Assembly: GCA_015146655.1 (NCBI GenBank)
Contig: VKHL01000031.1
Span: 124,001 to 188,000 of the forward strand
Reading direction: 5' to 3'
DNA from: Ochromonas danica
Lineage: Eukaryota > Sar > Chrysophyceae > Chromulinales > Chromulinaceae
DNA length: 64,000 nucleotides
Part shown: in pieces, positions 22,989-34,562 of the stretch
Position numbering within the stretch: the stretch's first letter is position 1
Layout: every line of letters begins with the position of its first letter
Notes under the pieces: generated by a model
Told to the model about the DNA's origin: nothing
Database searches by the model: none
Seen by the model: the letters and a program-made list of their open reading frames with translations, nothing else
Made by a program: the position numbers and the translations under genes

Positions 22989-23960
22989 GTCTGGAATGAC
23001 AGGAGGTCTTTCTGTACATGTGCGCGCGTGTAATCATTTTTTTCTTTTAATCATTGGATGTGCCTAATTTATTAGAGTATAGGAAACCTTTCCTTGATTG
23101 ATAAAGGAGTAGTGGAAGGTTTTACCTTGAGGATTGATGGATGAACTAGTGCATAATCGGTCTAATCTTTTGTATTAAGCCTCACCGAAAAGAATTGTTA
23201 AAGTTTGTCTATCACACTTTCTTCTTTCGGGGAGCGTAAACAATGAACTCCAATCTACTAGGAATCACGATACAGGTTATTAATGGTTCTTAAATGATAT
23301 CACATCCATCCTTACTATTGATTGATATCTACACACCTTGCTATCCTGATCTATTGTTACGCACATTGACTTTGAGTTCCCTTAAATAACAAAATCAATC
23401 ATTTCAACAGAGATCTTCTAAGAACCCAGTTAACCTCCTCCACAACACAACAACACAACCACCCGACCACTTAACTTAACGTGTACGATGTGGTGTTCTT
23501 GTGCTCACTGTGCAGGGGCGTGCACAGAGCTGAGGGCACTTCGGCTTTGTTCACAATAATATAAGAGTTATAACTCAATAAAAACTGGTTTGATAAAAAA
23601 CGGCCGCCAGAAGTGCTGCTGGGGGGTGTTTGCGTTGTTTTCCGAACCCTTAAAATAAGATTTAAATCACACACATCCCTCTCCCAAAAGCCTCATATTG
23701 TCGCCCCAGCTGTCTGTCAGTCTGAGAACGATGCCATGGGATGAGATCGAAAATAGAAAACTCGATCAAAATAGATCAGTAAGTAGATACAATACCAACA
23801 ATACCTACAATACAGAATACCTATCCCTTCCTTCTTCTCCTCTCATAGATCTAACTGACTAGCTATTATTATTTAGATTATTCCTTTGTCTTCTCTTCTC
23901 TTCTTTGTTATAATCTAATCTATTCTATCCTATTATTCTCTTCTCTCTTTTGTCATTGAC
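22989..23960. other. 972-bp intergenic region
   Basis: No coding frame supported on either strand. It contains two GTTAAC/TTAACTTAAC strings (near 23430 and 23470), and CTTCTCTT-rich pyrimidine tracts directly upstream of the phosphatase start. Nothing else recognised. Confidence 0.5.
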
Positions 23961-25037
23961 ATGTCCTCCTTGTTCTTTTCCTTCTTCGCCTTATTCTTTG
24001 ATTGGCAAATTCTCACACTTATTCTTGCTCTCTCAGCATGGATCTTCACCTCTCAAGATGATGAAAATCTATTAATCAAACTTGCTTTACGTAAGTTTGC
24101 CATGTATTTAGATAGTATAATCTTCATGGCTTTGTCAAAAGACAATAAAGGTGTTGGACATAAGAAAAATCCTGATCCTGATGACTTGTTAACTAAGACT
24201 TGTACTACAAAGACTATTATCTTTATTCGACATGGAGAATCAGATTGGAATCATGTCTTTAATAAAGGTATTAATCCTGGATTAATTCTACGTCTTCTAC
24301 TAGCCATGAAAGAAGAATTATTATATTATGCTAGTCCACATTCTATTTTCTTAGATTCACCTTTAAATCTAGAAGGTATTGATCAAGCAGTTGAATTAAG
24401 AAAGTTCTTAGAAGATTCTACTTCTTTGAAAGGTGCTTCAGATGAAGTAGTGAATCATATTCGTACTTTACGAGGAGAAGGACGATCATCAATTGTAGTC
24501 TCTTCTACACTTCGTCGTGCTGTTGCAACTACTACTGTTGCCTTATGGCCTCGTGTTGAACGTCGGCATGAGAAGATTCATATTTTAAGTAGCTTACAGG
24601 AGATCAGTCGGAATGTTGATACTTATTCATTGTCTGCTGCTGAAAAACTTGCTGATCTTCCATTTAATCGTATTACACCTCATTGTGGTGGTACTGAGAA
24701 CTTCCGCCCTGATCAAGTTTATGATACTTCCAATAACTTTGGCAATAAGTCCTTTTCATTCTATGGTATCAAACGCTTATTAGCCTTCAATGAATGGGCA
24801 TTTAAGCGTGAGGAAGAGACGATCATCGTGGGTGGACATTCCTTGTGGTTCAAGCATTTCTTTCAAACCTTCTTGCCCCATAGCTGCCATCATGAAGCAA
24901 AGAGCAAGAAGATGACTAACTCTGGTGTGGTGGCATTTTCTTTACAGCAAACCTTTGACACGGAAGATGGATTGCCACGTTACCGTATCGTCCCGGAGAG
25001 TGTTACTGTGGTTTATGGAGGATTTACCACAAAATAG
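23961..25037 (+). CDS. Membrane-anchored histidine phosphatase (phosphoglycerate mutase-like)
   Basis: A single exon of 358 aa. The N-terminus is hydrophobic (FFSFFALFFDWQILTLILAL), acting as a signal anchor. The core has the family motif IIFIRHGESDWNHVF with the phospho-accepting His, the segment SPLNLEGIDQA, the arginine pair in VVSSTLRRAVATT, and the second catalytic His in TIIVGGHSLWFKHFF. Proteins with this plan (long N-terminal helix, RHGES, VGGHS) are phosphatases of unknown substrate rather than glycolytic mutases. All catalytic residues appear present. Confidence 0.85.
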   Translation: MSSLFFSFFALFFDWQILTLILALSAWIFTSQDDENLLIKLALRKFAMYLDSIIFMALSKDNKGVGHKKNPDPDDLLTKTCTTKTIIFIRHGESDWNHVFNKGINPGLILRLLLAMKEELLYYASPHSIFLDSPLNLEGIDQAVELRKFLEDSTSLKGASDEVVNHIRTLRGEGRSSIVVSSTLRRAVATTTVALWPRVERRHEKIHILSSLQEISRNVDTYSLSAAEKLADLPFNRITPHCGGTENFRPDQVYDTSNNFGNKSFSFYGIKRLLAFNEWAFKREEETIIVGGHSLWFKHFFQTFLPHSCHHEAKSKKMTNSGVVAFSLQQTFDTEDGLPRYRIVPESVTVVYGGFTTK

Positions 25038-25282
25038 AATGTAGGGACGCGGTTGATTGCATCATCGTCGTATTGTTTGTGGCGGTTGTTGTAGAGTTGT
25101 GTTGAACTGTCTATTCAATGTTTTGGAAATGATTACATAGAATGATGATTTCTCAACGTAAGGGATAGATTAAGAATACGGAGAAAGAGTAGTCGATGTA
25201 ATTCTTAAACACAAGACACAAGAAGGACAACATTTATCCTTGCATCAAGAGAGAAATCAGACGACACGATACTAGAGATTAA

Positions 25283-28040
25283 CTACTTTGTCTTCTTGCG
25301 CTTCTGGTCGAGCATTTGCAAGGCAAGTGCCTCTTGTTCACGAATTGTGTCTTGAAGACTACGCTTACGACCTTTACTAGCTTTAACTTCCACTTCACTG
25401 TCCTCATCTTCTTCATCTTCGCTGTCATCCTCTTCACTAGCAGAGGAGGAGCCAATCTCATCATGATCATTGTCATCATCGTCACTATTGTTGTCTTCAC
25501 TGTTGTCCTCATCGCTATTCTCCTCTTCATCACTGTCTTCAACATCGTCATCACCATCATCATCTTCAGGTTCTGCACTACCTAATTGCACACCAACCTC
25601 ATCTTCTTCATAACCCATATCATCATCAGCTGCATCAACATCATCCTTGCGAGATTTGGCTTTATTCTTTAGTCTCTTCTCACGAAGACGTTCTTTCTCA
25701 CGACGATGATCATCTGCTCTACCCGCATCCACTGCCGTCTTCATCGACTCTAGACGACTTTCAATACGACGTTTCATCTCTTGGTCTTCTAATGACATTT
25801 CTTGGGATTGAGTATTATCCAATAGTCTTCCACTGACTTCCACAGCATTGCCTTCATCATCAAAGACCATTTTCTTACTCTTCTCACTAGCAAGACGACC
25901 TTTACCTTCTTTATCAATCTTCTTCAACTTCTTAGCAGCTTGTCGTCTTTCTTCTTCAGTCAGTTTAGCTGATAATAGATCATGATGTTCTCCATCTCCT
26001 CTTTCCTCTTTGGAGAAGTCATGCACTTGCTTAACAACCAAAAAGTCATCCTCTTCATCCTCATCATCTTCTTTGTTGTCTTTCTTGGATTTAGATAGAG
26101 GTTGACTTTTGTCACCATTAAGTTGTGCTTCAATTTCTTCCGCTGACAAACCTCGTGCTTGTAACTTAGCAGTTAGCTTAGCACGACGTTTTTCTTCTTT
26201 CGCCTCAGCGATCTGTTTCTTCAACTTATCAAGAGTACGATTAACATTTTTCTTCTCTCGAATTTGTTCTCTCTTGACATTAGGATCATCATTATCATCA
26301 TCCTCGTTAGTTGTATTCTTATCATTACTAACAGTTGACTGCATTGATGATAAGTCAGGAGTAAAAGGTAAACCTAAAGAAGATGCAAAGGCATCTACAG
26401 GTAAGATAGACAAGTCTTTAACAGGATAGAGAGGAAGTAATTGTAATGATCGCATATATCCAACAAAGGCTTTCTTAGCAAATGTCTTATAATCACTATG
26501 TGCTGCTAAGAGAGCTGCTGCCTTGTTAGTCATAGTAAATGAACGATTTGGATTAATTGTCAACTTCTTAATTGGAATATTAGCATCATGTAAAGCTGGT
26601 AATACTGTATGTTCTTCATTAGGCATAAGGAAAAGTAAAGCTCTACCTGATGCAGTATAACGTGCTGTACGACCAACACGATGAATATACATAGCAGTAT
26701 CTTCAGGTGCATCAACTTGAATAACCCAATCGACTGAAGGAAAATCTAAACCTCTTGCTGCAATATCTGTTGCAAACATACATGCTGCAGGTCGACGAAG
26801 AAAATCCATATAGATTAAAGTACGTTTCTCTTGTTTCACTTTACCATGTAATGCTGTTAATGGTAAACCAGGTTGTAAACCACAAAACAATTCATAAACA
26901 TAACGTGCTTGCGCACAAGTTGAAAAAAAGACAATTAACTTGGACTTAGTATGTGTCTTTAAGAAACTATAAAGTGTATCTAACTTCTTCTCTAATGGTA
27001 CACTAACATAGTTTTGTATTAATTGTTGTGGTGTGACTGTTTCTTCTTCAGCATGAACAGCAAGATATTCTGGATCATGTAATGATAATCTTGCTAAATC
27101 TTTAACAGATTTAGTTTGTGTTGCTGAGAATAACATTGTTTGTCGATGAGATGGTAGATAATTGAGAATAGAATCTAATTGTTGACGAAATCCCATATCT
27201 AAGATACGATCAGCTTCATCTAATACTAACACTAATAGATGTGAAGCATCAAATCCAACAGTTTGTTCAAGATGTTGTAATAATCGACCTGGTGTTGAAA
27301 TCAGAATATTCATACGAACAATACGTTCTTGTTCTTCAGCAAATTCTTTCTTCCCACCTGTTACTAAACCAGCTGAAAATTGATGTTTTTTACCAACTGT
27401 ACGTAATACTTCAAAGATTTGTAGAGCAAGTTCACGTGTTGGAGTGATAACAAGCCCTCCTAGACCATCTTCAGGACTCCATCTCTCAATGAATAGCTTC
27501 TCGAGGAGAGGGATGACAAAGGCTAAGGTCTTGCCTGACCCTGTCTTAGCAGCACCCAAGACATCTCTACCAGCCAAGGCATGTGGAATAGCTGCAGCTT
27601 GAATCTCTGTAGCAATCTCAAGTTTCGCTTCTTTTAGACTTTGTAAAGTACGGAATGATAAAGGTAAGCCATCAAATCGCATGACACCTTGACTATATGA
27701 TATCATTAATAACAATAACAAAAACAACAAAACAAAACAACAGAAGAGGTTAGAATAAGTTAGAATAGAGAGGTCAGAGAAGCCCTATTGATCGACAGAG
27801 CTATAGAGAGCAATAGAGAGGTAGAGAGGTAGAGGGAGATGTGTATAGCAAGTGTTTCAGTATTACAATGTACCTTGTCAATTGTGTGCCTGGTGCTGGT
27901 GCCATCGCCTCAATACGATCTTTTAATTCTACAACCTCTTCCTCTTCTTCAGGCATGACAGGAACTTCTACTTTCTCCTTTCTTTTCCTGTGAAAAGGAC
28001 GACCTTTACCACCTTTCTTTCCTTTATTATTCTCTCTCAT
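25283..28040 (-). CDS. DDX10: DEAD-box RNA helicase, DDX10/Dbp4-like
   Basis: Two exons, 28040-27874 and 27692-25283, with a 181-nt intron; 858 aa. Dbp4/DDX10 releases U14 snoRNA from pre-ribosomes and works in 18S rRNA maturation in the nucleolus. Motifs in order: Q motif region FDGLPLSFRTLQSLKEAK, motif I AAKTGSGKT, Ia PTRELA, Ib TPGRLL, II DEAD in LVLDEADRILDMGF, III SAT, IV/V FSTCAQARYVY and ATDIAARGLDFP, VI HRVGRTAR. The AAKTGSGKTLAF and GLGGLVITPTREL wording is specific to the Dbp4 branch. The C-terminal third is a long acidic/Lys-rich tail with EDDEDEE runs, usual for the family. Exon 1 codes for a basic N-terminus. Confidence 0.93.
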
Positions 28041-28415
28041 TGTTAGTATTAATCAAAGGATAAAAAAGAATGGTCTCGGTCTTGGCCTGCTACTGTTTCT
28101 GGATGGCATGTGATTCCATGGAATGCCATGGAATGACTTTGAATGGAGGAGGATAATGCCATGGAATGTGTTGAGATATTCCGATTTGCCTGATCCGATC
28201 ACTTTCACGAACCTCTGAAGTCCGTGTTGTCCAAGTGTCCAGGTAATCCTCTCACTCGTGCCTGATAAAAGTCCTCAAGCAATCCTGTAGAATTAATTAT
28301 GATTACACCATCAGAGACACACAATCAGCGCGAAAATCTGGACTGGACCTCTGGAAGTGGGAGCAGTCTGGCTGCTTGTCCAACAGAATGGCTTTAGCCG
28401 GCAGCTTGTCGGCAG
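28041..28415. promoter_or_regulatory. Divergent promoter region, DDX10 / TLC-like gene
   Basis: No coding frame supported. It includes overlapping copies of a short string close to TGGAATGCCATGGAATG near 28110-28160, a local imperfect tandem repeat. Confidence 0.45.
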
Positions 28416-28457
28416 TTGAATCAAATTAATATTAATATTATTATTATATTATCTATC

Positions 28458-30509
28458 ATGTTATTAGTCTTACCTGATCTTTGCTTAGTTATTGGAGCTA
28501 TTATAGGCTTTGTTATTATAGGATGGCTTTCATTTTCATCATCTTCGATGAAAATGACAGAATCATCCAAAAACAACAACAACATCAACAATACCATATC
28601 CTCCTCACCTGCTGAGAGAAAATCTGACGACTTACTATCAAATTTCTTATCAGCTTTCCTTATATTATCTGGATCTATTATAACATGTGTAGGATGTTAT
28701 GATATCTGGATTGTTATGACAGATGGTATTCTATTAAATCGTTTACATGAATCACCAGGTTTTACACTTGCTATAGGAGGTTTACTAACTATCATTGGTT
28801 ATGCTTCTAAGACAAAGAAGATTGACTCTTTAATGACTTCTAGTTTAAAATCGTATTCTATGGTATGGTTATGGTTAGTAACATTTGCTATCTGGGATCG
28901 TGCTAGACCACCGTTGATTTCTATTAGCATCATGTATTGTCTTGCATTACTCTCTACCATCACTATCTTCATCTTCCCTGAATTACATACCTATATTAAT
29001 GGTCTGATTGTATTTGGTATGATTAGTGTTTGTTCATTGTTGGAAGTTAGTTCACTTGGATTTGGTCCTGTTGCTAGTGAACAAATACTATTAACCTATT
29101 TAGCACTTTTATTAGGTGGTATTGGAGTATTATGGCAAGTGATTAGAACTGAAAATCTTCTACGTCATAGTATTATTATTGGATTATGTTGTTGTCTATG
29201 GACTTTCCTTTGTGGATATTGGTTTTATGATGATTTGTCCGTATCATTGGTCACGACTGTTCTGATAACATGTCTTAGTTATTTCCCTACTGTCACAACT
29301 TCTTTAAGTCCATGGATGTCAACCATAGCTATTATAGTCTGGTGGTATGCTCTTCGTTGTCGTCCTGGTGATCCTATTTTACATTATTTTGATAATTATG
29401 AGATTTTTGCAGTACCTTTATTAGTAATATTCAAATTAAATATACGTCGTTTACTAGCTTATCAAGTCTCTGAAAATATTCCAAAATCAATCTATTTGGA
29501 GAATTTTGCTATTCTATTAGAGAAGACTTTAATGGTATTCTGGACAGGTTATCTACTTTTCGTAGAACCACACAATTTGGAAAACTTCTTTTATCAGACC
29601 ATCTTATGTTATTATCCACCTGCATTCCCTAATTTCTCTTATCATATCTACTATATGATTATTATGGCATCTGCTATTGAAGATTGTATATGGTGGATTG
29701 TCTCAGGTGGTTCTACACCACGTCTCTTTACTACTGGACGATCATTGGAATATCGAAATGGCAAGAATCGAGATGTCTTGGATAGTAAACTAATTGGTAT
29801 CTTCCACTTTCTTAGTGCTATCTTTCTTATTGGTACTTATTATTCAGGTTAGAATGAACTAATTGATTTCATCCATTATGATGTTATTTCTAATTTGATG
29901 TGGTTATTGAATGGATGAATAGAACAAGTGAAATTGGGAATGATCTTTATGTTCTTCAATCATATTAGTGATTGTGTTCATTTTATCTGGAAATTAACTC
30001 ATGATATGTTTTCCATTCCAAGTTATTCAGTAAGAATAAAATCTCTTCATCTCAATAGTATTGTCAGTCCATGTTTTAATACAATGTTGTGTTTGTTGTT
30101 TGTCATTTAGATGATCTTATTGGTCGTGAATATTCTATTCTGGATTTATTTTCGTGTCTGGTTGATGATTTCATTAGTACTCTATAGTTTGATAACAGAG
30201 TCGAAGAGTTTTATTCATAATTCAGAATGTGTACCTGGTGATTGTTCGTGGAGGGAAGCTCCTGAACGTACGCCTTTGACTATTCTTCTTGTCAACATGC
30301 TTTTGCTCTATCTACTTGGTCTAGTTGTTCTTATCTTTAAGATCTTTGCAAAGCCTATCGTTAATGGACCTAAGGAAGATAGTGTCTCAGCGAAGAACTA
30401 TGGACTCAGCAGTAGTCTCAAAGTCAACAATAGTTCAGGAAGAACATCGCTTCGTCAACGCTCTTCCACACCACCACATCAGCGCGAAGCATTGGATACC
30501 ATGGTATAG
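28458..30509 (+). CDS. Polytopic membrane protein with TLC-like C-terminal half
   Basis: Three exons, 28458-29847, 29923-30029 and 30111-30509; 631 aa. Introns are 75 and 81 nt. The frame is open to 28416 but the first ATG is 28458. The N-terminal half has about eight to nine hydrophobic helices and no recognised domain. From about residue 340 the pattern resembles TRAM-LAG1-CLN8 proteins: YQTILCYYPPAFPNFSYHIY, KLIGIFHFLSAIFLIGTYYS, then KLGMIFMFFNHISDCVHF at the second exon, comparable to the G-x-x-hhhhHDxSD stretch, then FRVWLM in the last exon. The tail is cytosolic and basic. A role in sphingolipid synthesis or ER lipid sensing is only a family-based suggestion; the twin His of ceramide synthases is not evident. 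Confidence 0.6.
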
Positions 30510-31095
30510 ATGATCTTAATGATCAAAATACTTTCGCTTTCTGTTTTTAAGGACTTTCTGCTTCCAGGTTGTGTGATGTAGTTGATAATTACGATTTAGT
30601 AGTGACAACAATTCATAGCTATTAACTAATAATATTTATTATCTTAAAGAGAATGCTATAGAGTGTGATTCTATAGATGCTCAGACGATGAACAATGCTT
30701 AACTCAAGCAAATAAAGTACTATTACGCTATTTCTTATATACAGAAAGCATCAAGATCAGAGTACATAAACAAGTCTGTTCAAATGACACGTGCAATAGA
30801 AGGATGACAAATTGCACGCAAATTAATGACTATCTTGGAACAGACTAATCAAACGGCAGCATACCGAAGTCTTACAAGGGATTATATATACGATAAAGAC
30901 TTCGAGGTAATAATAAACTGCACTCTCCTTATCTGACATATTTCAATCCCAGTATCCTTTACTATCACGATCTTCCCTATTCAATCCTTCCATCGATGAA
31001 AGAAATATGATATGTTGAGTGAAGGGACATCTTATTCACTATCTTCGGATTTGTCAATTTGATCAAAATTATCACCATCCTCTCCAACAACATCA
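30510..31095. other. Intergenic region between convergent genes
   Basis: The two flanking genes end towards each other. No coding frame, RNA gene or repeat recognised. Confidence 0.5.
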
Positions 31096-32052
31096 TCATA
31101 TATGACCAATCTCATAATCTGTGGAAGGTTCTCGCAAATTCTCTTCCAATGCAGAACGCATAAGATCGTCCAACGTAAGAAGAGAATTGACTGTGCTAGT
31201 GGATATTGAAGGCTGAATATTGGAGGTGAAACAACAGGAGAGTGCTTTAGACCATAACAGCCGAGCTTCACGACTTTGTCTAAAGAATATTGCAGCACAA
31301 ACTACTCCGTAACTGATCTTCATAATTAATGACGCCAAAGTTGCATCATTTGAATCCAGCCCACGTCGACGAAATAAAGCCATTAATACCACAACAGCTC
31401 GTGGAGTATAACAGACGAACATAGCCAATGGAAACCTCCTAAGCGCTGAACTAGCAATGCGAAAGCTGTCCTTACTGATGGGATAGCTATGATTCGCATC
31501 AAGAGTATGGAGTCGATACTTCCAATAAAGGCTAAAGATGAAGCAGAGAACCAAAACTCCGTAGAACAAAGCAAAATGGAAAATAGCAACGGACTCAGAA
31601 GAGCCCCGAAAGCTACACAGCTCATAATCCTCCATTTCTTCATTCCGTCCATAGTCTGAAAATCCTAGGGAAGATAAGGTCATGATAATAGGGATACCCC
31701 AACAGAAGACATGATAATACCGCATCTCATCCACTGGCATGACTTTCTTGGTGGCAGCGACAAAAAGACAATAGGTGACAACCGTGGTCCACATCCATGC
31801 CATGGTTGGACCAGAAAGATGAAAGAATGCCTGAGCAGAACACCAAGGATTACCTGACCCGGGTCGATAGGGAAACATATAAGGGAAGTCTCCAATGATA
31901 TTGCTGATGGCTATATTGGCGATCATCTGCATCATCACTTTGGATCGCATAGAACGAAAGCAAAGTAAAGTGCAAATAATAGTCAGGGACAAGGTCACCG
32001 AGAATATAGAGGTGATTTGTAATGCTAGAATATAGTGATTTTCCGTGCCCAT
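31096..32052 (-). CDS. cAMP-receptor-like G-protein-coupled receptor
   Basis: A single exon of 318 aa from the ATG at 32052; the frame is open to 32079 but begins there with GTG. Seven hydrophobic segments can be counted. The layout is that of the Dictyostelium cAR/secretin-like receptor branch: helix 2 region MMQMIANIAISNIIGDFPYM, a Cys and aromatic-rich first loop NPWCSAQAFFHLSG, helix 3 WMWTTVVTYCLF, the conserved Trp in helix 4 (VFCWGIPIIM), a second-loop Cys (ELCSFRGS) and helix 6-7 ending before a Ser/Thr-rich tail. In protists such receptors couple to heterotrimeric G proteins; the ligand is unknown. Confidence 0.83.
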   Translation of the reverse strand: MGTENHYILALQITSIFSVTLSLTIICTLLCFRSMRSKVMMQMIANIAISNIIGDFPYMFPYRPGSGNPWCSAQAFFHLSGPTMAWMWTTVVTYCLFVAATKKVMPVDEMRYYHVFCWGIPIIMTLSSLGFSDYGRNEEMEDYELCSFRGSSESVAIFHFALFYGVLVLCFIFSLYWKYRLHTLDANHSYPISKDSFRIASSALRRFPLAMFVCYTPRAVVVLMALFRRRGLDSNDATLASLIMKISYGVVCAAIFFRQSREARLLWSKALSCCFTSNIQPSISTSTVNSLLTLDDLMRSALEENLREPSTDYEIGHI

Positions 32053-32079
32053 TTTGAAGAGTTCAAGAACAACCCACAC

Positions 32080-32447
32080 TGTAACACTAATAATGCGAAT
32101 AAGAAATTATTTCTCTTTCTATCCTCGATAGAACATAATCATCAACAAAAAAATAGATCCTTCTATTTCCTTATTTCCTAATTTTCCCTCTCAATCAATT
32201 TTTGTTAATCAACAGGTCTTCCTACCTCGCTTAGCAGAGATAGTCTAGCTCTTCTCTTTTTGACTTGTTCACACCATCCACAACAAAATCCACACAAACC
32301 ATCAAAACCCGAAAAACTAGAGTATAAAGTTAACTACCAAGAAAAACCCTCCTTTTGTCAAGTTAACGATAAACCGTTTTCGTTGTTTTTCTTCTTGAGA
32401 TAAATAGTAGTCGATACTGTAGTCTAATAAATAGTAGAAAGAGAGAA
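32080..32447. promoter_or_regulatory. Divergent promoter region, GPCR / CFA20 gene
   Basis: No coding frame. Two copies of AAGTTAAC, at 32327-32334 and 32360-32367, sit 80-121 bp upstream of the CFA20 start. The same octamer recurs near other gene starts in this window. Confidence 0.5.
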
Positions 32448-32996
32448 ATGACAACAAGTTTAACAACAATGGAGATTTCTTTGTTACTGCCACCAAGTGA
32501 TGGTCCAGTAGATTTTGATAGTTTAAATTGTACTGTTATGGGCAATGATGTCCATCTCGTGCCCGACAGTGAATTACACCTTACCAATCCAGCACAAGTA
32601 CTTGAAGTCAATGGATTAGAAACCTCCATCACTTTCTATCCTGATTGTTCTCGACAATATATTGCATTCTATATCAAGGCCAAGAAGCGATATCTTTCTT
32701 TTCAATTAATATGTCTAGATGAAAAACAGGAGCACAAAGTCTTTCAAGTCTCCAATAAATTTAGCTTTATTACAATTGATGACAATATATGTAAGCTTCC
32801 TTTAGATGTAGGACATGGATGGCAGTATATCTGCTTGGATCTCGAAGATCTCATGGCCAATGTCTTTGGTTCAGTCTATAGTCGATGTCTGGAGGTGCAA
32901 GTCAGTGGTTCGTGCCGACTTAGCAAAATCTACTTCCAATCACACCGATATGCGGATATTGAGTTGCCCGACTACCTCCGTGTTGTCAACGCATAG
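32448..32996 (+). CDS. CFA20-domain (DUF667) protein
   Basis: A single-exon protein of 182 aa, essentially one CFA20 domain. Visible family traits are the repeated beta-strand pattern with RQYIAFYIKAKKRYLSFQLI, the basic CRLSKIYFQSHRYAD and the terminal ELPDYLRVV. CFAP20 is an inner-junction protein of the ciliary doublet microtubule, and related CFA20 proteins occur in ciliated eukaryotes. This copy has a longer, divergent N-terminal half, so it may be a paralogue (CFAP20DC-like module) rather than CFAP20 itself. It is the best single hint that the organism builds flagella. Confidence 0.8.
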   Translation: MTTSLTTMEISLLLPPSDGPVDFDSLNCTVMGNDVHLVPDSELHLTNPAQVLEVNGLETSITFYPDCSRQYIAFYIKAKKRYLSFQLICLDEKQEHKVFQVSNKFSFITIDDNICKLPLDVGHGWQYICLDLEDLMANVFGSVYSRCLEVQVSGSCRLSKIYFQSHRYADIELPDYLRVVNA

Positions 32997-33249
32997 CTAT
33001 AGCGCACACTTGGTTGTTTAAAGTGTAAATTGATCATTATGTGGTAATACAGGTTTTGAACGGCAATTAATCACACCTAACAGCAAGAAGACATCGCTGA
33101 TATTATTCTTTATTACTCATGCACAAACACATTGTGCCATCACAAACGTCATATATTAGATACTAAAAAACACTCCTATTAATCTAAGGGCTGTCTATCA
33201 TGTTCACACCAAGGAATAAAGATGCAAACACCCCATAAGAGCTATATAA

Positions 33250-34386
33250 TTATAGCCTGGAAACGAGCTTCGCAACCATCGCCTCTTTGTCCATGGTGGA
33301 GACATGGAGGTACTTCTTCTTTCTCTGACTGGCTGGAGTGAGCTCTCCGCGAATATTCTCACTCAGAAGCTTTGCCACCATCTCAGGGTCTTGTACTCTA
33401 CCAAAGAGATAAGCTAACTTTGTCGTACAAGCCTCAGTTGTCATGTCTTCACCAGAGACTACCCCCACTTGTTGAAAGTCTCTGCCCATGGAATAGGTAT
33501 CCAAAAAGACTCCTCCTTTCAAACATTGACTCAGGGCAACAACGACTATTCCCTTTTGCTTTGCTAAAAGAATAGCATCAAGTAGGGCTTGTTTCTTGGC
33601 AGGTCCATTGCCAGTGCCATAGAGTTCCAACACGATCGCTCGTAAAGTGGTAGAATGACGCACCAACGTCTGAATACTTTCATCATCGAACCCAGGAACT
33701 AACTTAATCACCAGGACATGAGCATCCAACTGTTTGTGGACTCTCAACGTGCCTCGTGGAGGAGGTAGAAGAAGTTCTCGATTCTCCACAATGGTCGCAC
33801 CCAAAGTAGCCAAAGGAGGAAAGTTCGGAGAATCAAAAGCATCAAAGCTTAAACTATTGACTTTTAAAGTCCGATTTGCTCGTAAGATCTTATCATTGAA
33901 GCAGACACAGACTTCAGGAATGTCACTATTGGCTGCGAAAATAATGCTGACGATAAGATTACGTCGTGCATCATTATAAACATCATGGAAAGGAATCTGA
34001 CTACCAGTAAAAATAACTGTTTTGCCAAGATTCTCCAACATAAATGACAAGGCACTGGAAGCATAGGCCATAGTGTCAGTGCCCATGATGACGACAAAAC
34101 CATCATACAAGAGATAATTCTCTTCAATATCTTTGGCTATTTCAGCCCAATTTGATGGACCCATAGCAGAAGAGTCTAATAAAGGATTATATTCTTTTAC
34201 AATACATGATGGCATTTCAGGACGTTTTAATTCTGGCATGGTAAGAATTTGTTCTGTTAGATAGCCTTCCTTGGGAGATAAACTGCCATTAGGCTCAGGA
34301 ATCATTCCCATGGTACCTCCTGTATAGAGGATAAGAACTTTCTTCTGGACTGCCTCTAAGAGCATATTCAATTTTTCGTCTTCCAT
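33250..34386 (-). CDS. L-asparaginase (type I-like)
   Basis: A single exon of 378 aa from the ATG at 34386. The enzyme hydrolyses asparagine to aspartate and ammonia. The first active-site motif is LILYTGGTMGM with its catalytic Thr; the second is VVIMGTDTMAYASSALSF with the Thr-Asp pair, followed by GKTVIFTGSQIPF and the NL/ARRNL helix with DVYNDARRNLIVS. These fit the cytosolic bacterial-type I and animal 60-kDa lysophospholipase/asparaginase branch. The frame continues 36 codons upstream through a hydrophobic stretch, but without an ATG and with a stop just beyond, so no signal peptide is claimed. Confidence 0.88.
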   Translation of the reverse strand: MEDEKLNMLLEAVQKKVLILYTGGTMGMIPEPNGSLSPKEGYLTEQILTMPELKRPEMPSCIVKEYNPLLDSSAMGPSNWAEIAKDIEENYLLYDGFVVIMGTDTMAYASSALSFMLENLGKTVIFTGSQIPFHDVYNDARRNLIVSIIFAANSDIPEVCVCFNDKILRANRTLKVNSLSFDAFDSPNFPPLATLGATIVENRELLLPPPRGTLRVHKQLDAHVLVIKLVPGFDDESIQTLVRHSTTLRAIVLELYGTGNGPAKKQALLDAILLAKQKGIVVVALSQCLKGGVFLDTYSMGRDFQQVGVVSGEDMTTEACTTKLAYLFGRVQDPEMVAKLLSENIRGELTPASQRKKKYLHVSTMDKEAMVAKLVSRL

Positions 34387-34562
34387 CTCTTGTGATGTTA
34401 TCAACGATTGATTTGATCTGCTCCATACAAAGCCAAAGAGAGCATGCAGGAACACACAGAACAGCAAAAACACTTCAAAATCCAACAAACGCACTTCTTC
34501 TGGATAATCTTGGAATCCATGGAATCCAATCGGCTTTCCTCCAACGAAACCAAAAAAAAGTC

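Noticed and set aside
28416-28457. Longer N-terminus for the TLC-like protein
   Set aside because: The codon at 28416 is TTG; the first ATG is at 28458.
32053-32079. Longer GPCR N-terminus starting at 32079
   Set aside because: The codon at 32079 is GTG; the ATG at 32052 leaves all seven helices intact.
34387-34494. Signal peptide on the asparaginase
   Set aside because: The hydrophobic stretch is in frame but begins at a GTG, with a stop just upstream and no ATG; the clean start is 34386.
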